A DNA stretch of 20,102 nt from Actinomycetes bacterium (lineage in GTDB: Bacteria; Actinomycetota; Acidimicrobiia; Acidimicrobiales; Palsa-688): assembly GCA_021816565.1 (NCBI GenBank), contig JAKAXN010000043.1, positions 1 through 20,102 on the forward strand, given 5' to 3'. A program made the translations under genes and the position numbers. Below the pieces are notes generated by a model. It searched no databases. It saw only the letters and a list, made by a program, of their open reading frames with translations, and was not told where the DNA came from. Positions within the stretch are counted from its first letter, which is position 1; every line of letters begins with the position of its first letter. Positions 7,746-15,674 of the stretch are shown in pieces.

Positions 7746-8111
7746 TTAAGGGGATCCGTCCGGCGCCGGAGGGAGCCACCGGGGGTTGGCCACCCGCAGC
7801 CGGTCGGCGGTGTCGTCGGCCAGCGCCCGGCGCAGCTCCGGGCTGTCGGACAGCTCCCCCGATCGGATGGCCCGGGCCAGTTCGGCGTCCGAGTCGAAGC
7901 CCAGCGCGGCCAGCCGCTCCTCGTGGCGGCGGGCCTGTCCGGGACCCAGATCCATCTCCCGGGCCACCATCTCCAGAGCGTGCACCGCGATGCGGGCCTG
8001 GTGGCGGTCCGGGCCCTCGGCCCGGGGCATGAGATCGTCGCGCAGGTAGCCGATGACGGCGTCGAGCAGCTCCGCCGCGGTCGGCCGCCCGTGGAGGTCC
8101 CCGCCGGTCAC
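7746..8111 (-). CDS. DUF6285-like small protein
   Basis: This 121-aa soluble protein is largely helical. It begins HGRPTAAELLDAVIGYLRDDLMP, continues with QARIAVHALEMVAREM at about 38-53, and ends with RVANPRWL. This pattern matches the DUF6285 family, which is commonly found next to APH-family phosphotransferase genes, often with an acyl-CoA dehydrogenase. The start is GTG 8111, which overlaps the TGA of the kinase by 4 bp (GTGA), implying translational coupling and probably a protein partnership. Function is unknown; a role as a partner or stabiliser of the kinase is inference. Confidence 0.75.
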   Translation of the reverse strand: MTGGDLHGRPTAAELLDAVIGYLRDDLMPRAEGPDRHQARIAVHALEMVAREMDLGPGQARRHEERLAALGFDSDAELARAIRSGELSDSPELRRALADDTADRLRVANPRWLPPAPDGSP

Positions 8112-9097
8112 GGCAGCTGCTCCAGCAGGTCCCACTCGCTCTCGCACACCCGCCGGCCGATGACGGCGTGCTCCAGCGACCGGACCATCCCGTCGAGGTG
8201 GCGCCGGGCCTGCATGGCGCTGATCACCGCCCAGAACCACGTTCCGGCGATCTGCCACCACCGCAGGACGTCGGGGTCGAGCACCCTCCCGCCGGTGGCC
8301 CGGTCGTAGGCCGCGGCCCACCCGTCGGGTTCGGGGAACACCCCCGGCGGCCGGTGGCGGTCGAAGCGCCAGGCCCGGATGGTCGCCCAGGCCACGTCCT
8401 CGTGGGGGTCCCCGAGGTGGGCCAGCTCCCAGTCCAGCACGGCCCGCAGGCCCCGGCGGTCGACCATCAGGTTGCCGAGGCGGAAGTCCCCGTGCACCAC
8501 CACCGCCGGGCGGGGCGGCGGCCGGTGGGCGGCCAGCCACCGGTAGCCAAGCTCCAGTACCGGGCGGGGTTCGCCCATCTGGTCCAGGCGGCGGCGGTAG
8601 AGGGCCAGCTTGTCCTGCTCGACGAGCCCCAGCCCCCCGGGGTCGACCCGGTGGACGCCGGCCAGGGCCGCGGCGCAGCCCTCCATCAGCTCGCTACGGG
8701 CCTTCTCGAGCTCCGGGTCGCGCAGCACGGTGGGGGGCAGGGCCTCCCCCTCCACGTACTCGGAGATCAGGTAGCCGAGACCGTCGGCCTCCCCGGCGGC
8801 CGCCACGGGGGCCACCGGCACCCCGGCTGCTGCGGCGGCGGCGATCACGGCCGCCTGGGCGGTCATGGCCAGCGGCCGCTCCTCCGGGGGCGCCGTCGGG
8901 TCCGGGCGGATCATCTCCTTCTGCAGGACGAACCGGCGGCTGGCGACGCCGGGGGCGGCCGCCTCGAGCACCCACGACTGGCGCGACGCCCCGCTGGTCA
9001 GGGCGTGCAGCCGGGACACCGCGACGTCCGGGCCGAGCACCGGGACCAGGGCACTCTGCGCGATGGCGGTCACCTCGGAGGTGCGGTCGTCGCCCAT
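8108..9097 (-). CDS. Aminoglycoside phosphotransferase (APH)-family kinase, ACAD10/11-type
   Basis: This 329-aa protein has the APH/choline-kinase fold: an N-lobe with the nucleotide-binding region, and the catalytic motif V-H202-G-D204-F-R-L-G-N209 followed by the metal-binding L-D222-W-E (DWE). These are the Brenner-type motifs of the family. Members next to DUF6285 resemble the kinase domain of ACAD10/11, which phosphorylates hydroxyacyl-CoA; that activity is a plausible guess here, not shown. Antibiotic resistance is not indicated. The start at ATG 9097 is supported by TACAGT 7 nt upstream (leaderless). It is the first gene of a three-gene operon with DUF6285 and the serine hydrolase. Confidence 0.85.
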   Translation of the reverse strand: MGDDRTSEVTAIAQSALVPVLGPDVAVSRLHALTSGASRQSWVLEAAAPGVASRRFVLQKEMIRPDPTAPPEERPLAMTAQAAVIAAAAAAGVPVAPVAAAGEADGLGYLISEYVEGEALPPTVLRDPELEKARSELMEGCAAALAGVHRVDPGGLGLVEQDKLALYRRRLDQMGEPRPVLELGYRWLAAHRPPPRPAVVVHGDFRLGNLMVDRRGLRAVLDWELAHLGDPHEDVAWATIRAWRFDRHRPPGVFPEPDGWAAAYDRATGGRVLDPDVLRWWQIAGTWFWAVISAMQARRHLDGMVRSLEHAVIGRRVCESEWDLLEQLP

Positions 9098-9104
9098 CGC
9101 CTGA

Positions 9105-9110
9105 ACTGTA
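9105..9110 (-). promoter_or_regulatory. -10 hexamer TACAGT for a leaderless transcript
   Basis: On the minus strand TACAGT fits TANNNT and lies 7 nt before the ATG at 9097 of the APH-like kinase. The transcript would start at the start codon. No clear -35 is seen. The whole gap to the divergent response regulator is only 31 bp. Confidence 0.45.
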
Positions 9111-9128
9111 CGGGCAGACTGGTGATCG

Positions 9129-9812
9129 GTGCGGATTCTGATAGTCGAGGACGAACTGCCGATGGCCCGGTCGCTGGCCCGGGGCCTGCAGGCCGAGGGC
9201 TATACGGTCGACGTGGCCACCGATGGGGAGGAGGGGCTGGCCCGGGCCATGGCCGAGCCGTTCGACGCCATCGTGTTGGACCTGATGCTCCCGAAGCTCA
9301 ACGGCTACGCCGTCACCCGCCGCCTGCGCGACAGCGGGGCCCGGGTGCCGGTGCTGATGCTGACCGCCAAGCAGGGGGAGTTCGACCAGACCGAGGCGCT
9401 CGACACCGGCGCTGACGACTTCCTCTCCAAGCCGTTCTCCTACCCGGTCCTGCTGGCCCGACTCCGGGCCCTGATACGCCGGGGCGGTTCGCCCGGCGGG
9501 GCGGTGCTGTCGCACGGCGATGTTCGCCTCGACACCCGGGAGCACCGGTGCTGGCGGGGTGCCGACGAGGTGGTACTCACCCGCCGGGAGCATGCCCTGC
9601 TGTCCTACCTGCTCCACCGGCCGGGCCAGGCGGTCTCCAAGGCCGAGCTGCTCGAGCACGTCTGGGACCCGGGCAGCGAGCGCGACCCCAACGTGGTCGA
9701 GGTGTACATCGGGTACCTCCGGCGCAAGCTGGACCAGCCCGGGCGGCCCTCGCACATCGAGACGGTCCGCTCCCTCGGCTACCGCCTGGCGGCGGTGGAG
9801 GCGGTCCCGTGA
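9129..9812 (+). CDS. OmpR/PhoB-family response regulator
   Basis: This 227-aa protein has an N-terminal receiver domain and a C-terminal winged-helix DNA-binding domain. Receiver residues are all present: acidic E7-D8, phosphoacceptor D51 (IVLDLMLPKLNG), T79 and K101 (LSKPF). The winged helix shows LTRREHALLSYLL, RRKLDQ and the closing ETVRSLGYRL. The GTG start at 9129 gives MRILIVEDE. Upstream, GGTGAT at 9121-9126 matches the anti-Shine-Dalgarno core but sits only 2 nt from the start. It is coupled to the sensor kinase by a 4-bp GTGA overlap. The signal and targets are unknown; the gene order is typical of many actinobacterial two-component systems. Confidence 0.95.
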   Translation: MRILIVEDELPMARSLARGLQAEGYTVDVATDGEEGLARAMAEPFDAIVLDLMLPKLNGYAVTRRLRDSGARVPVLMLTAKQGEFDQTEALDTGADDFLSKPFSYPVLLARLRALIRRGGSPGGAVLSHGDVRLDTREHRCWRGADEVVLTRREHALLSYLLHRPGQAVSKAELLEHVWDPGSERDPNVVEVYIGYLRRKLDQPGRPSHIETVRSLGYRLAAVEAVP

Positions 9813-11299
9813 ACCGGCTGGCCCGGCGCATCCTGGGCAGCGTGCGGGTGCGGGTCACCGCCACCGCCCTGGTGGCGGTGGCCTGCGCCCTGGTCGTCTC
9901 CTTCGCCCTGGTGGACGCCGGGATGCGCCACTACCGGGGGCGGGTCCTGCAGGCCACCGCCGACGAGCAGGCCCGGGAGGTCCTGGCCCTCAACCCGGAG
10001 CTGGCCACCCCGCTCGTGCTGCCCACCGACCCGAGCATCGAGTCCGGCCTGGTGCAGGTGCTGCGCAGCGGGAAGGTCATCGGCGCCAGCCGCCCGCTGC
10101 ACCGGCTGCCGCCGCTGTGGGACCCCGGCGACCCGCCGATCGTGGCCGCCCCGGGCGTGCTCGGCTCCCTGGCCCGGGATGTGCGGGCGGTGGCGGTGCC
10201 GGTGAGCAACAACGGGGTCAAGGGGGTGGTCGTGGTGGTCATGTCCCTCCAGCAGTACGACCACAGCGTGGCCTACGTCCGCCGGCTGCTCGAGATCGGC
10301 ACCCCGATGCTGATCGTCATCGTGGCCGGCATCAGCTGGCTGATCGTGGGCCGGGCCCTCCGGCCCATCGAGATGATGCGCCGGGAGGTCGCCGAGGTGG
10401 CTACCGTCCGCAGCGGCCACCGGGTGGCCGAGCCGGCCAACGACGACGAGGTCGGCCGCCTGGCCCGCACCCTCAACTCGATGCTGGACCGCATCCAGGC
10501 CTCCTCCGACCGGGAGCGCCGCTTCGTGTCCGACGCCTCCCATGAGCTGCGCTCGCCCATCGCCAACATCCGCACCGAGCTGGAGGTGGCCCTCCACCAT
10601 CCGCGAGCCGCGGACTGGCCCCAGGTGGCGTCGGAGGTGCTCAACCAGAACGAACGCATGGAGCAGCTGGTTTCGGGCCTGCTGCTCCTGGCCCGTTCCG
10701 ACGAGGGCAGCCTGCCGGCGGTGGCCGACCCGGTGGACCTGGCGGAGGTGGCCCGCCAGGCGGTGGCGTCCGTCGGCGGGACGTCACCGCTGGTGACGGT
10801 GGACTCGGCTCCGGCGCCGGTGGCGGTCCCGGTGGTCTACCTGGAGCGCATGGTGTACAACCTGCTGGACAACGCCCGGCGCTTCGCCGCCTCCCGGGTG
10901 GCTGTCACGGTGGGTGCCGATGCCACCGGGGTGGTCCTGGAGGTCGCCGACGACGGCCCGGGCGTCCCCGAAGCCGACCGGCACCGCATCTTCGAGCGGT
11001 TCGTCCGCCTGGACGAGGCCCGCCACCGGGGCGACGGCGGCTTCGGCCTCGGCCTGGCCATCGTCGCTGACCTGAGCCGCTTCTACGGGGGCAGCATCAA
11101 GGTGGCCCCGAACCATCCAGGGGCCCGCTTCGTGCTGCGCCTGCCGGCTGCCGGATCCGCCCCACCACCGGTAGCGGGAGGTGCGGGCGGGACCGGCGGG
11201 ACCGGGACCGTCGCCGGGCCGGGGGCCACGTCCGCCCTCGGCGGCCCGGGCGGGGCCGGCGCACCCAGCGGTCAGGCGGTGCGGATCCCCGCCACCTGA
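9809..11299 (+). CDS. Sensor histidine kinase (HAMP-HisKA-HATPase)
   Basis: This 496-aa membrane kinase is the partner of the response regulator. Order: short cytoplasmic N-terminus, membrane helix at about 17-37, an external sensor region (38-160) of no recognised family, membrane helix at 163-181, HAMP linker (~182-235), then the dimerisation domain with H245 in [16 protein letters not shown]. The ATP-binding domain shows N-box YNLLDNARR (350-358), DDGPG (381-385), F-box residues RIFERF (393-398), and GFGLGLAIV (411-419). Residues ~450-496 form a Gly/Ala/Pro-rich tail beyond the normal end of the ATPase domain, and the last 28 bp overlap the end of the convergent acyl-CoA synthetase gene. 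The start GTG 9809 overlaps the regulator stop. Confidence 0.95.
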   Translation: MNRLARRILGSVRVRVTATALVAVACALVVSFALVDAGMRHYRGRVLQATADEQAREVLALNPELATPLVLPTDPSIESGLVQVLRSGKVIGASRPLHRLPPLWDPGDPPIVAAPGVLGSLARDVRAVAVPVSNNGVKGVVVVVMSLQQYDHSVAYVRRLLEIGTPMLIVIVAGISWLIVGRALRPIEMMRREVAEVATVRSGHRVAEPANDDEVGRLARTLNSMLDRIQASSDRERRFVSDASHELRSPIANIRTELEVALHHPRAADWPQVASEVLNQNERMEQLVSGLLLLARSDEGSLPAVADPVDLAEVARQAVASVGGTSPLVTVDSAPAPVAVPVVYLERMVYNLLDNARRFAASRVAVTVGADATGVVLEVADDGPGVPEADRHRIFERFVRLDEARHRGDGGFGLGLAIVADLSRFYGGSIKVAPNHPGARFVLRLPAAGSAPPPVAGGAGGTGGTGTVAGPGATSALGGPGGAGAPSGQAVRIPAT

Positions 11300-12918
11300 C
11301 CGAGGCCGAGCTCCCGGACGCTCTCCTCGCGCATCTGCACCTTGCGGACCTTGCCGGTGACCGTCATGGGGAAATCCTCCACCAGCTTGATGTAGCGGGG
11401 GATCTTCTGGTGGGCGATGCGGCCCCGGCAGAACTCGCGGACGGCTTCCACGTCGAGGGGGGCCGCCCCGGGCTTCAGCCTGATCCAGGCCATGATCTCC
11501 TCCCCGTACTTCTCGTCGGGGACCCCGATGACCGCCACGTCGGCGATGTCGGGATGGGTGTAGAGGAACTCCTCGATCTCCCGGGGGTAGACGTTCTCCC
11601 CGCCCCTGATCACCAGGTCCTTGATCCGCCCGACGATGTTCACGTAGCCGTCGTCGCGCATGACGGCCAGGTCGCCGGTGTGCATCCAGCGGGCCGCGTC
11701 TATGACCTCGGTGGTCTTGTCCGGCTCGTTCCAGTAACCGAGCATCACCGAGTACCCCCTGGTGCAGATCTCGCCCGGCGTGCCGATAGGCGCCACGAGG
11801 CCGGTGGCCGGGTCGACGATCTTGACCTCCAGGTGGGGCATGACCCGCCCGACTGTGGCGGTGCGCTGTTCCAGGCTGTCGTCGGCCCTGGTCTGGGTGG
11901 ACACCGGCGAGGTCTCGGTCATGCCGTAGGCGATGCCCACCTCCCCCATGTGCATCTCCGTCTGGACCCGCTTCATGACCTCCACCGGGCACGGGGATCC
12001 GGCCATCAGGCCGGTCCTCAGCGATGTCAGGTCATAGGAAGCGAAGTCCCCGACGCCGAGCTCGGCGATGAACATGGTCGGCACGCCGTAGAGGGACGTG
12101 CATCGCTCCTCCTGCACGGCTCGCAGGGTGGCCGCCGGGTCGAACAGCGGGGCCGGGATGACGATGGTCGAGCCGTGGGTGGTGCAGCCGAGGTTGCCCA
12201 TCACCATCCCGAAGCAGTGGTAGAAGGGCACCGGTAGGCACACCCGGTCGGCCGGGCCGTAGCCGAGCAGCTCGGCCACGAAGAAGCCGTTGTTCAAGAT
12301 GTTGTGGTGCGACAGGGTCGCGCCCTTGGGGAAGCCGGTGGTGCCGGAGGTGTACTGGATGTTGATGGGCTCGTCGAAGGCCAGGGCGGCTTCGGCGGCG
12401 GCCAGGTCCGCGTCGCTCACCGCCGACCCGGCCGACTCCATGGCGTCCCAGCTGGCGTCGCCTATGAACACGACGTGCTGGAGGCCGGCCACCCCGGGCC
12501 GGACCTCCTCCACCATGGCCCGGTATTCACTGCTCCGGTGGGCGGTGGCGCTGACCAGCACCCGTACCCCCGCCTGGCGCAGGACGTAGTCCAGCTCCGA
12601 GGTGCGGTAGGCCGGGTTGACGTTGACCAGGATGGCCCCGATCAGGGCCGTCCCGTACTGTAGGGCCACCCATTCGGGGCAGTTGGGCGACCAGATACCG
12701 ACCCGGTCCCCTTTCTCCACCCCCATGGCCAGCAGCCCCCGGGCCACCGAGCGCGACCACTGCAGCAGCTCGGCGTAGCTCCAGCGCCTCCCCGACGGGC
12801 AGTCGACCAGGGCCTCGTGCTCGGGGAGCCGGGCCGCGGTGCGGGCCAGGTTGGCCCCGATGGTCTCGCCCAGCAGGCTCGTCTCCGATCCGCCGTGCGC
12901 GTACGACGCTCCCGTCAT
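11272..12918 (-). CDS. AMP-binding fatty acyl-CoA synthetase
   Basis: This 548-aa adenylate-forming enzyme activates a carboxylic acid to acyl-AMP and then acyl-CoA. Core motifs are all present: [11 protein letters not shown] (189-199), YGMTETSP (331-338), TGDLA (414-418), [16 protein letters not shown] (430-445), and the C-terminal lysine K523 in TGKVRK. The substrate-pocket region around [11 protein letters not shown] (231-241) suits a medium- or long-chain fatty acid, but chain length cannot be fixed from sequence. The ATG at 12918 has a good GGAGG ribosome-binding site 4 nt upstream. It lies 49 bp after the lipoprotein gene in the same direction and may share its transcript. The 3' end overlaps the sensor kinase gene by 28 bp on the opposite strand. 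Confidence 0.95.
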   Translation of the reverse strand: MTGASYAHGGSETSLLGETIGANLARTAARLPEHEALVDCPSGRRWSYAELLQWSRSVARGLLAMGVEKGDRVGIWSPNCPEWVALQYGTALIGAILVNVNPAYRTSELDYVLRQAGVRVLVSATAHRSSEYRAMVEEVRPGVAGLQHVVFIGDASWDAMESAGSAVSDADLAAAEAALAFDEPINIQYTSGTTGFPKGATLSHHNILNNGFFVAELLGYGPADRVCLPVPFYHCFGMVMGNLGCTTHGSTIVIPAPLFDPAATLRAVQEERCTSLYGVPTMFIAELGVGDFASYDLTSLRTGLMAGSPCPVEVMKRVQTEMHMGEVGIAYGMTETSPVSTQTRADDSLEQRTATVGRVMPHLEVKIVDPATGLVAPIGTPGEICTRGYSVMLGYWNEPDKTTEVIDAARWMHTGDLAVMRDDGYVNIVGRIKDLVIRGGENVYPREIEEFLYTHPDIADVAVIGVPDEKYGEEIMAWIRLKPGAAPLDVEAVREFCRGRIAHQKIPRYIKLVEDFPMTVTGKVRKVQMREESVRELGLGQVAGIRTA

Positions 12919-12922
12919 CGGC

Positions 12923-12927
12923 CCTCC
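12923..12927 (-). promoter_or_regulatory. Ribosome-binding site GGAGG of acyl-CoA synthetase
   Basis: On the minus strand GGGGAGGG precedes the ATG at 12918 with a 4-nt spacer from the GGAGG core. It is one of the few strong Shine-Dalgarno sites in the window and fixes this start. Confidence 0.6.
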
Positions 12928-12967
12928 CCTCGGTCGTGGTGAGCTGGACAGTACCGCCTGGCCGCTC

Positions 12968-14452
12968 CTACGGAGTCGCAGTCCGCCCCGGGCCCCGGAA
13001 TGCCTCGATCCCGGAGCTGGTGGGCACGAGGACCAGGCCCCCGGCGATCGACAGCGAGGCGAAGTGGGCCACGCCCCGCCCCACCGGGACCGACTGCAGG
13101 ACCCGTCCGGTGACCGGGTCCAGCTCCTCGACGACGCCGTCGGGGTAGCGCAGGGCCCACAGCGCCCCGCCGGCCAGGACCGGTGTGGAGTTGGCCCGTC
13201 CGGCCCGCCACCCGCGGCGCCGCCCGGCCAGGTCGACCTGCTGTATCCCCCCGGCCCGGCACGGCACGTACACGCTGTCGGTGGCCGGGTCGTAGGCCGC
13301 CCCGCCGTCGGGATCGCTGCCGCAGATGCCCCGGATCTCCGCCACCGGGGCCAGGTCCGACCGGCGCAGCAGGTACCCGATGTCGGTCTTGCCCACCGCG
13401 AACACCCTGCCGCCCGGCAGGAGGACCGGACCTCCGGTGGACAGGTCCATGTCCCCGGTCGCGGCCCGGTCCTGGAACGCCGCCACCGGCGGCCCGGCCG
13501 GCCCGGGGCTCAGCTTCAGCACCGCCTCCGCCCACGGGGCCGGCCCCGGGGAGTCGGGGTTGCCGGTCGTCACGTACAGAGCCCCCGACGGTCCCACCGC
13601 CGGCCCGGACCCGCCGTCCCACACCGCCCCGCCGCTGGCCGCGGGGGTCACGTCGAAGGACCGTTTGGCGGGGCCCGCGGTCGGGACCCCCACCACCCAG
13701 CCGGAGTAGCTGCCGCAGTCGCCGTACTGCCCTCCGTAGCCGACGTAGACCCGGTCCCCGGCCAGGGCCAGCGCCGCCCGTTGGAGCAGGTGCAGCGGGC
13801 TCTGGCCGGCCGGCAGGGCCGGGTCGGCGTCGACGCTCAGGGTGACCCGGCCGCTGGCGACGGAGATGCCGACCAGCTGGTGGTGCACCGGGGGCCGGCC
13901 GGCCGTGCTGACCTCGCCGAGCACGTAAACCGTCCCGGTGGCCGGGTCTATGACCGGGGTGCTGGTGACCCCCAGCGGGTCCACGTCGCCGCAGCCCGCG
14001 GCGGCCGCCACGTGGCGGAGGGGGACCCCGATGCTGACCTGCCAGGCGACGCGGCCGGTGGCGAGGTCCAGGGCGTAGACGTTGTCGCCCTCGGTGGCCA
14101 CGATCACCCGGCCGTCGAACACCAGCGGCTGGCCGTACACCGCCTGGCCGTCGAGGGCGTCGGACCAGGCCCGCGTCAGGGGGGCCAGGGCCGGGGTGGG
14201 CCCGGCCTGGCCGAGCCGGGCGGCCGAATCCTGGTAGGTGGTCCACGCCGGGCTCGGTACCCCGGCCGGGTCACCCCCGGCCGCCCCGCCCGCAGTGGCC
14301 CCGCCCGCAGCGGGTCGGGTGGCGGCGGAGGTGGGGGAGGGGGACGCGCTCCGGGCCGGCCCGGCGGCCCGGCCCGCGCCGCACCCGGCCACCATCGCGG
14401 CCAGCACCACCACGCCGGCGGCGGTGGCGGCGGGGACCCGGCGGCGGCGCAT
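12968..14452 (-). CDS. Lipoprotein with PQQ-type beta-propeller repeats
   Basis: This 494-aa exported protein has an MRRRR basic N-terminus, a hydrophobic signal (about 8-20) and a lipobox VAGC with C24 as the expected lipidated cysteine. A low-complexity Ala/Gly/Pro/Ser linker (25-70) follows. From ~100 onward, repeated blades resemble PQQ-binding-like/BamB propellers, for example [23 protein letters not shown] and [16 protein letters not shown]. It is known of the family that these bind PQQ or act as scaffolds. I do not see the dehydrogenase metal/PQQ-site residues, so a scaffold or surface-binding role is more likely (inference). Several Cys residues (GCGDV, GDCGSY, GICGSD, VPCRAG) may form disulfides. 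It is divergent from the second APH-like kinase and precedes the acyl-CoA synthetase gene by 49 bp. Confidence 0.85.
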   Translation of the reverse strand: MRRRRVPAATAAGVVVLAAMVAGCGAGRAAGPARSASPSPTSAATRPAAGGATAGGAAGGDPAGVPSPAWTTYQDSAARLGQAGPTPALAPLTRAWSDALDGQAVYGQPLVFDGRVIVATEGDNVYALDLATGRVAWQVSIGVPLRHVAAAAGCGDVDPLGVTSTPVIDPATGTVYVLGEVSTAGRPPVHHQLVGISVASGRVTLSVDADPALPAGQSPLHLLQRAALALAGDRVYVGYGGQYGDCGSYSGWVVGVPTAGPAKRSFDVTPAASGGAVWDGGSGPAVGPSGALYVTTGNPDSPGPAPWAEAVLKLSPGPAGPPVAAFQDRAATGDMDLSTGGPVLLPGGRVFAVGKTDIGYLLRRSDLAPVAEIRGICGSDPDGGAAYDPATDSVYVPCRAGGIQQVDLAGRRRGWRAGRANSTPVLAGGALWALRYPDGVVEELDPVTGRVLQSVPVGRGVAHFASLSIAGGLVLVPTSSGIEAFRGPGRTATP

Positions 14453-14463
14453 GCCCCATCTTG

Positions 14464-14500
14464 GCCCGGCCCCGCCCCCGCCCGGGCCCGGGCGCCGGGC
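14464..14500. promoter_or_regulatory. Nested palindrome in divergent promoter region
   Basis: A perfect 16-bp palindrome CGCCCGGGCCCGGGCG (14479-14494) is flanked by GCCCGGC (14464-14470) and its inverse GCCGGGC (14494-14500). It lies between the divergent lipoprotein and APH-like genes and ends just before TAGGAT at 14501-14506. It may be an operator or a transcript hairpin; chance is not excluded in such GC-rich DNA. Confidence 0.35.
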
Positions 14501-14506
14501 TAGGAT
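14501..14506 (+). promoter_or_regulatory. Possible -10 hexamer TAGGAT for the second APH-like gene
   Basis: TAGGAT matches TANNNT and would place the transcription start near 14513, leaving a leader of about 60 nt to the ATG at 14574. No -35 is recognisable. The palindrome just upstream could overlap regulator binding. Confidence 0.35.
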
Positions 14507-14573
14507 CGCCTCGCCGTTCCCCCGGCGGGGCGCCGCCCGGTCGGGGCCGATGGACGGCTCCGGGGGGAGGGTG

Positions 14574-15638
14574 ATGTCCGTTCTGAACGCGCCGGCTGGG
14601 GCCACCGGGCTCAGCCCCGAGTGGCTGACCGAGGCTCTCGCCCCGGTCTCCGACGGGGCCCGGGTGACGCAGCTGTCGGCGACGCCGATCGGCCTCGGCA
14701 ACGTGGCCGACTCGCTGCGGCTCATCCCCGTCTGGGACCGGCCCACCCCGGCCCCGGCCTCGCTGGTGGCCAAGGTGCCCTCCTCGGACCCGGTGAGCCG
14801 CTCGGCGGGCTTCTCCACCCGCACCTACGAGTTGGAGGTGGCCTTCTACAACGAGCTGGCCCACACGGTGTGGGTCAACCGCCCGCGCTGCTACCTGGCC
14901 CGCTTCGACCCCGCCGCCGAGGCCTACGTGGTGCTGCTCGAGGATCTGGCCCCGGCCGAGGCGGGGGACCAGATAGCCGGCTGCCGGGCCGGGGAGGCGG
15001 CCGCCGCGGTGGCCGAGCTGGCCGCCCTGCACGCCCCCAGGTGGGGTGACCCGACCCTGCTCGATCTGGAATGGCTGGACCGGCCGTCGCCCGACGCCGC
15101 CAGGCAGACCGCCGAGGGCGTCGGCGCGCTCTTCGGCGGTTTCGTGGACCGCTACCGGGACCGGCTCGAGCCGGGGGTGCTGGAGGTCAGCGAACGGCTG
15201 ATGGGCTCCCTCGAGCGGTACCTGGCGGCCCGTCCCGGTCCGTGGTCGGTGCTCCACGGCGACTTCCGCCTGGACAACCTGCTCTTCGGCGGGCCCCGGG
15301 TGGCGGTACTGGACTGGCAGACGGTGCGCATCGGCGCCCCGCTGTGCGACGTCGCCTACTTCATCGGCTCGGCCCTCCTGCCCGAGGCCCGCCGGCAGCA
15401 CGAGGCCGCTCTGGTGGAGGCCTACCGGCTGGCGCTGGCCGGGGCCGGGGTGGACCTGCCCGCCGACCGGTGCTGGGAGGACTACCGCCGCTTCGCCTTC
15501 GACGGCCTGATCATGGCCGTCGCGGCGTCCATGCTGGTGGCCCGCACCGCCCGCAGCGACGACATGTTCATGGCCATGGCCAACCGCCACGGACGCCAGG
15601 CCATCGACCTGGGCTCGGCGGAGTTCCTGGACCGCTGA
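14574..15638 (+). CDS. APH/ecdysteroid-kinase-like phosphotransferase
   Basis: This 354-aa protein has the APH-type kinase fold. Visible features are K67 in SLVAKVPS (ATP-anchoring lysine), a likely helix-C acid E88 in YELEVAFYNEL, hinge LLEDLAP (121-127), catalytic SVLHGDFRLDNLLF with H228, D230 and N235, and metal-binding VLDWQT with D247. The acid next to the Trp is Gln here, as in ecdysteroid-kinase-like (EcKinase/DUF1679) members. Small hydroxylated molecules or lipids are the likely type of substrate, not an antibiotic (inference). Start ATG 14574 follows GGGGGGAGG (14562-14570) closely; ATG 14550 is an in-frame alternative. It is divergent from the lipoprotein gene and convergent with membrane protein B. 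The 36-bp gap after it holds no clean hairpin, only a direct repeat CCGGGCCG. Confidence 0.85.
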   Translation: MSVLNAPAGATGLSPEWLTEALAPVSDGARVTQLSATPIGLGNVADSLRLIPVWDRPTPAPASLVAKVPSSDPVSRSAGFSTRTYELEVAFYNELAHTVWVNRPRCYLARFDPAAEAYVVLLEDLAPAEAGDQIAGCRAGEAAAAVAELAALHAPRWGDPTLLDLEWLDRPSPDAARQTAEGVGALFGGFVDRYRDRLEPGVLEVSERLMGSLERYLAARPGPWSVLHGDFRLDNLLFGGPRVAVLDWQTVRIGAPLCDVAYFIGSALLPEARRQHEAALVEAYRLALAGAGVDLPADRCWEDYRRFAFDGLIMAVAASMLVARTARSDDMFMAMANRHGRQAIDLGSAEFLDR

Positions 15639-15674
15639 CGCTGGTGTGACGGCCGGGCCGCTACCCCGGGCCGG

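Noticed and set aside
6552..8309. 585-codon plus-strand open frame opposite the serine hydrolase, DUF6285 and APH genes
   Set aside because: It is rich in Gly, Val, His and Gln, as expected from antisense of GC-rich genes, with no domain motif.
8108..9097. Aminoglycoside resistance gene
   Set aside because: The APH motifs are those of the broad kinase superfamily. The DUF6285 partner and ACAD10-like features point to metabolism, not resistance.
15639..15674. Terminator between the second APH-like gene and paralogue B
   Set aside because: The GC block holds a direct repeat (CCGGGCCG twice) and not a clean inverted repeat.
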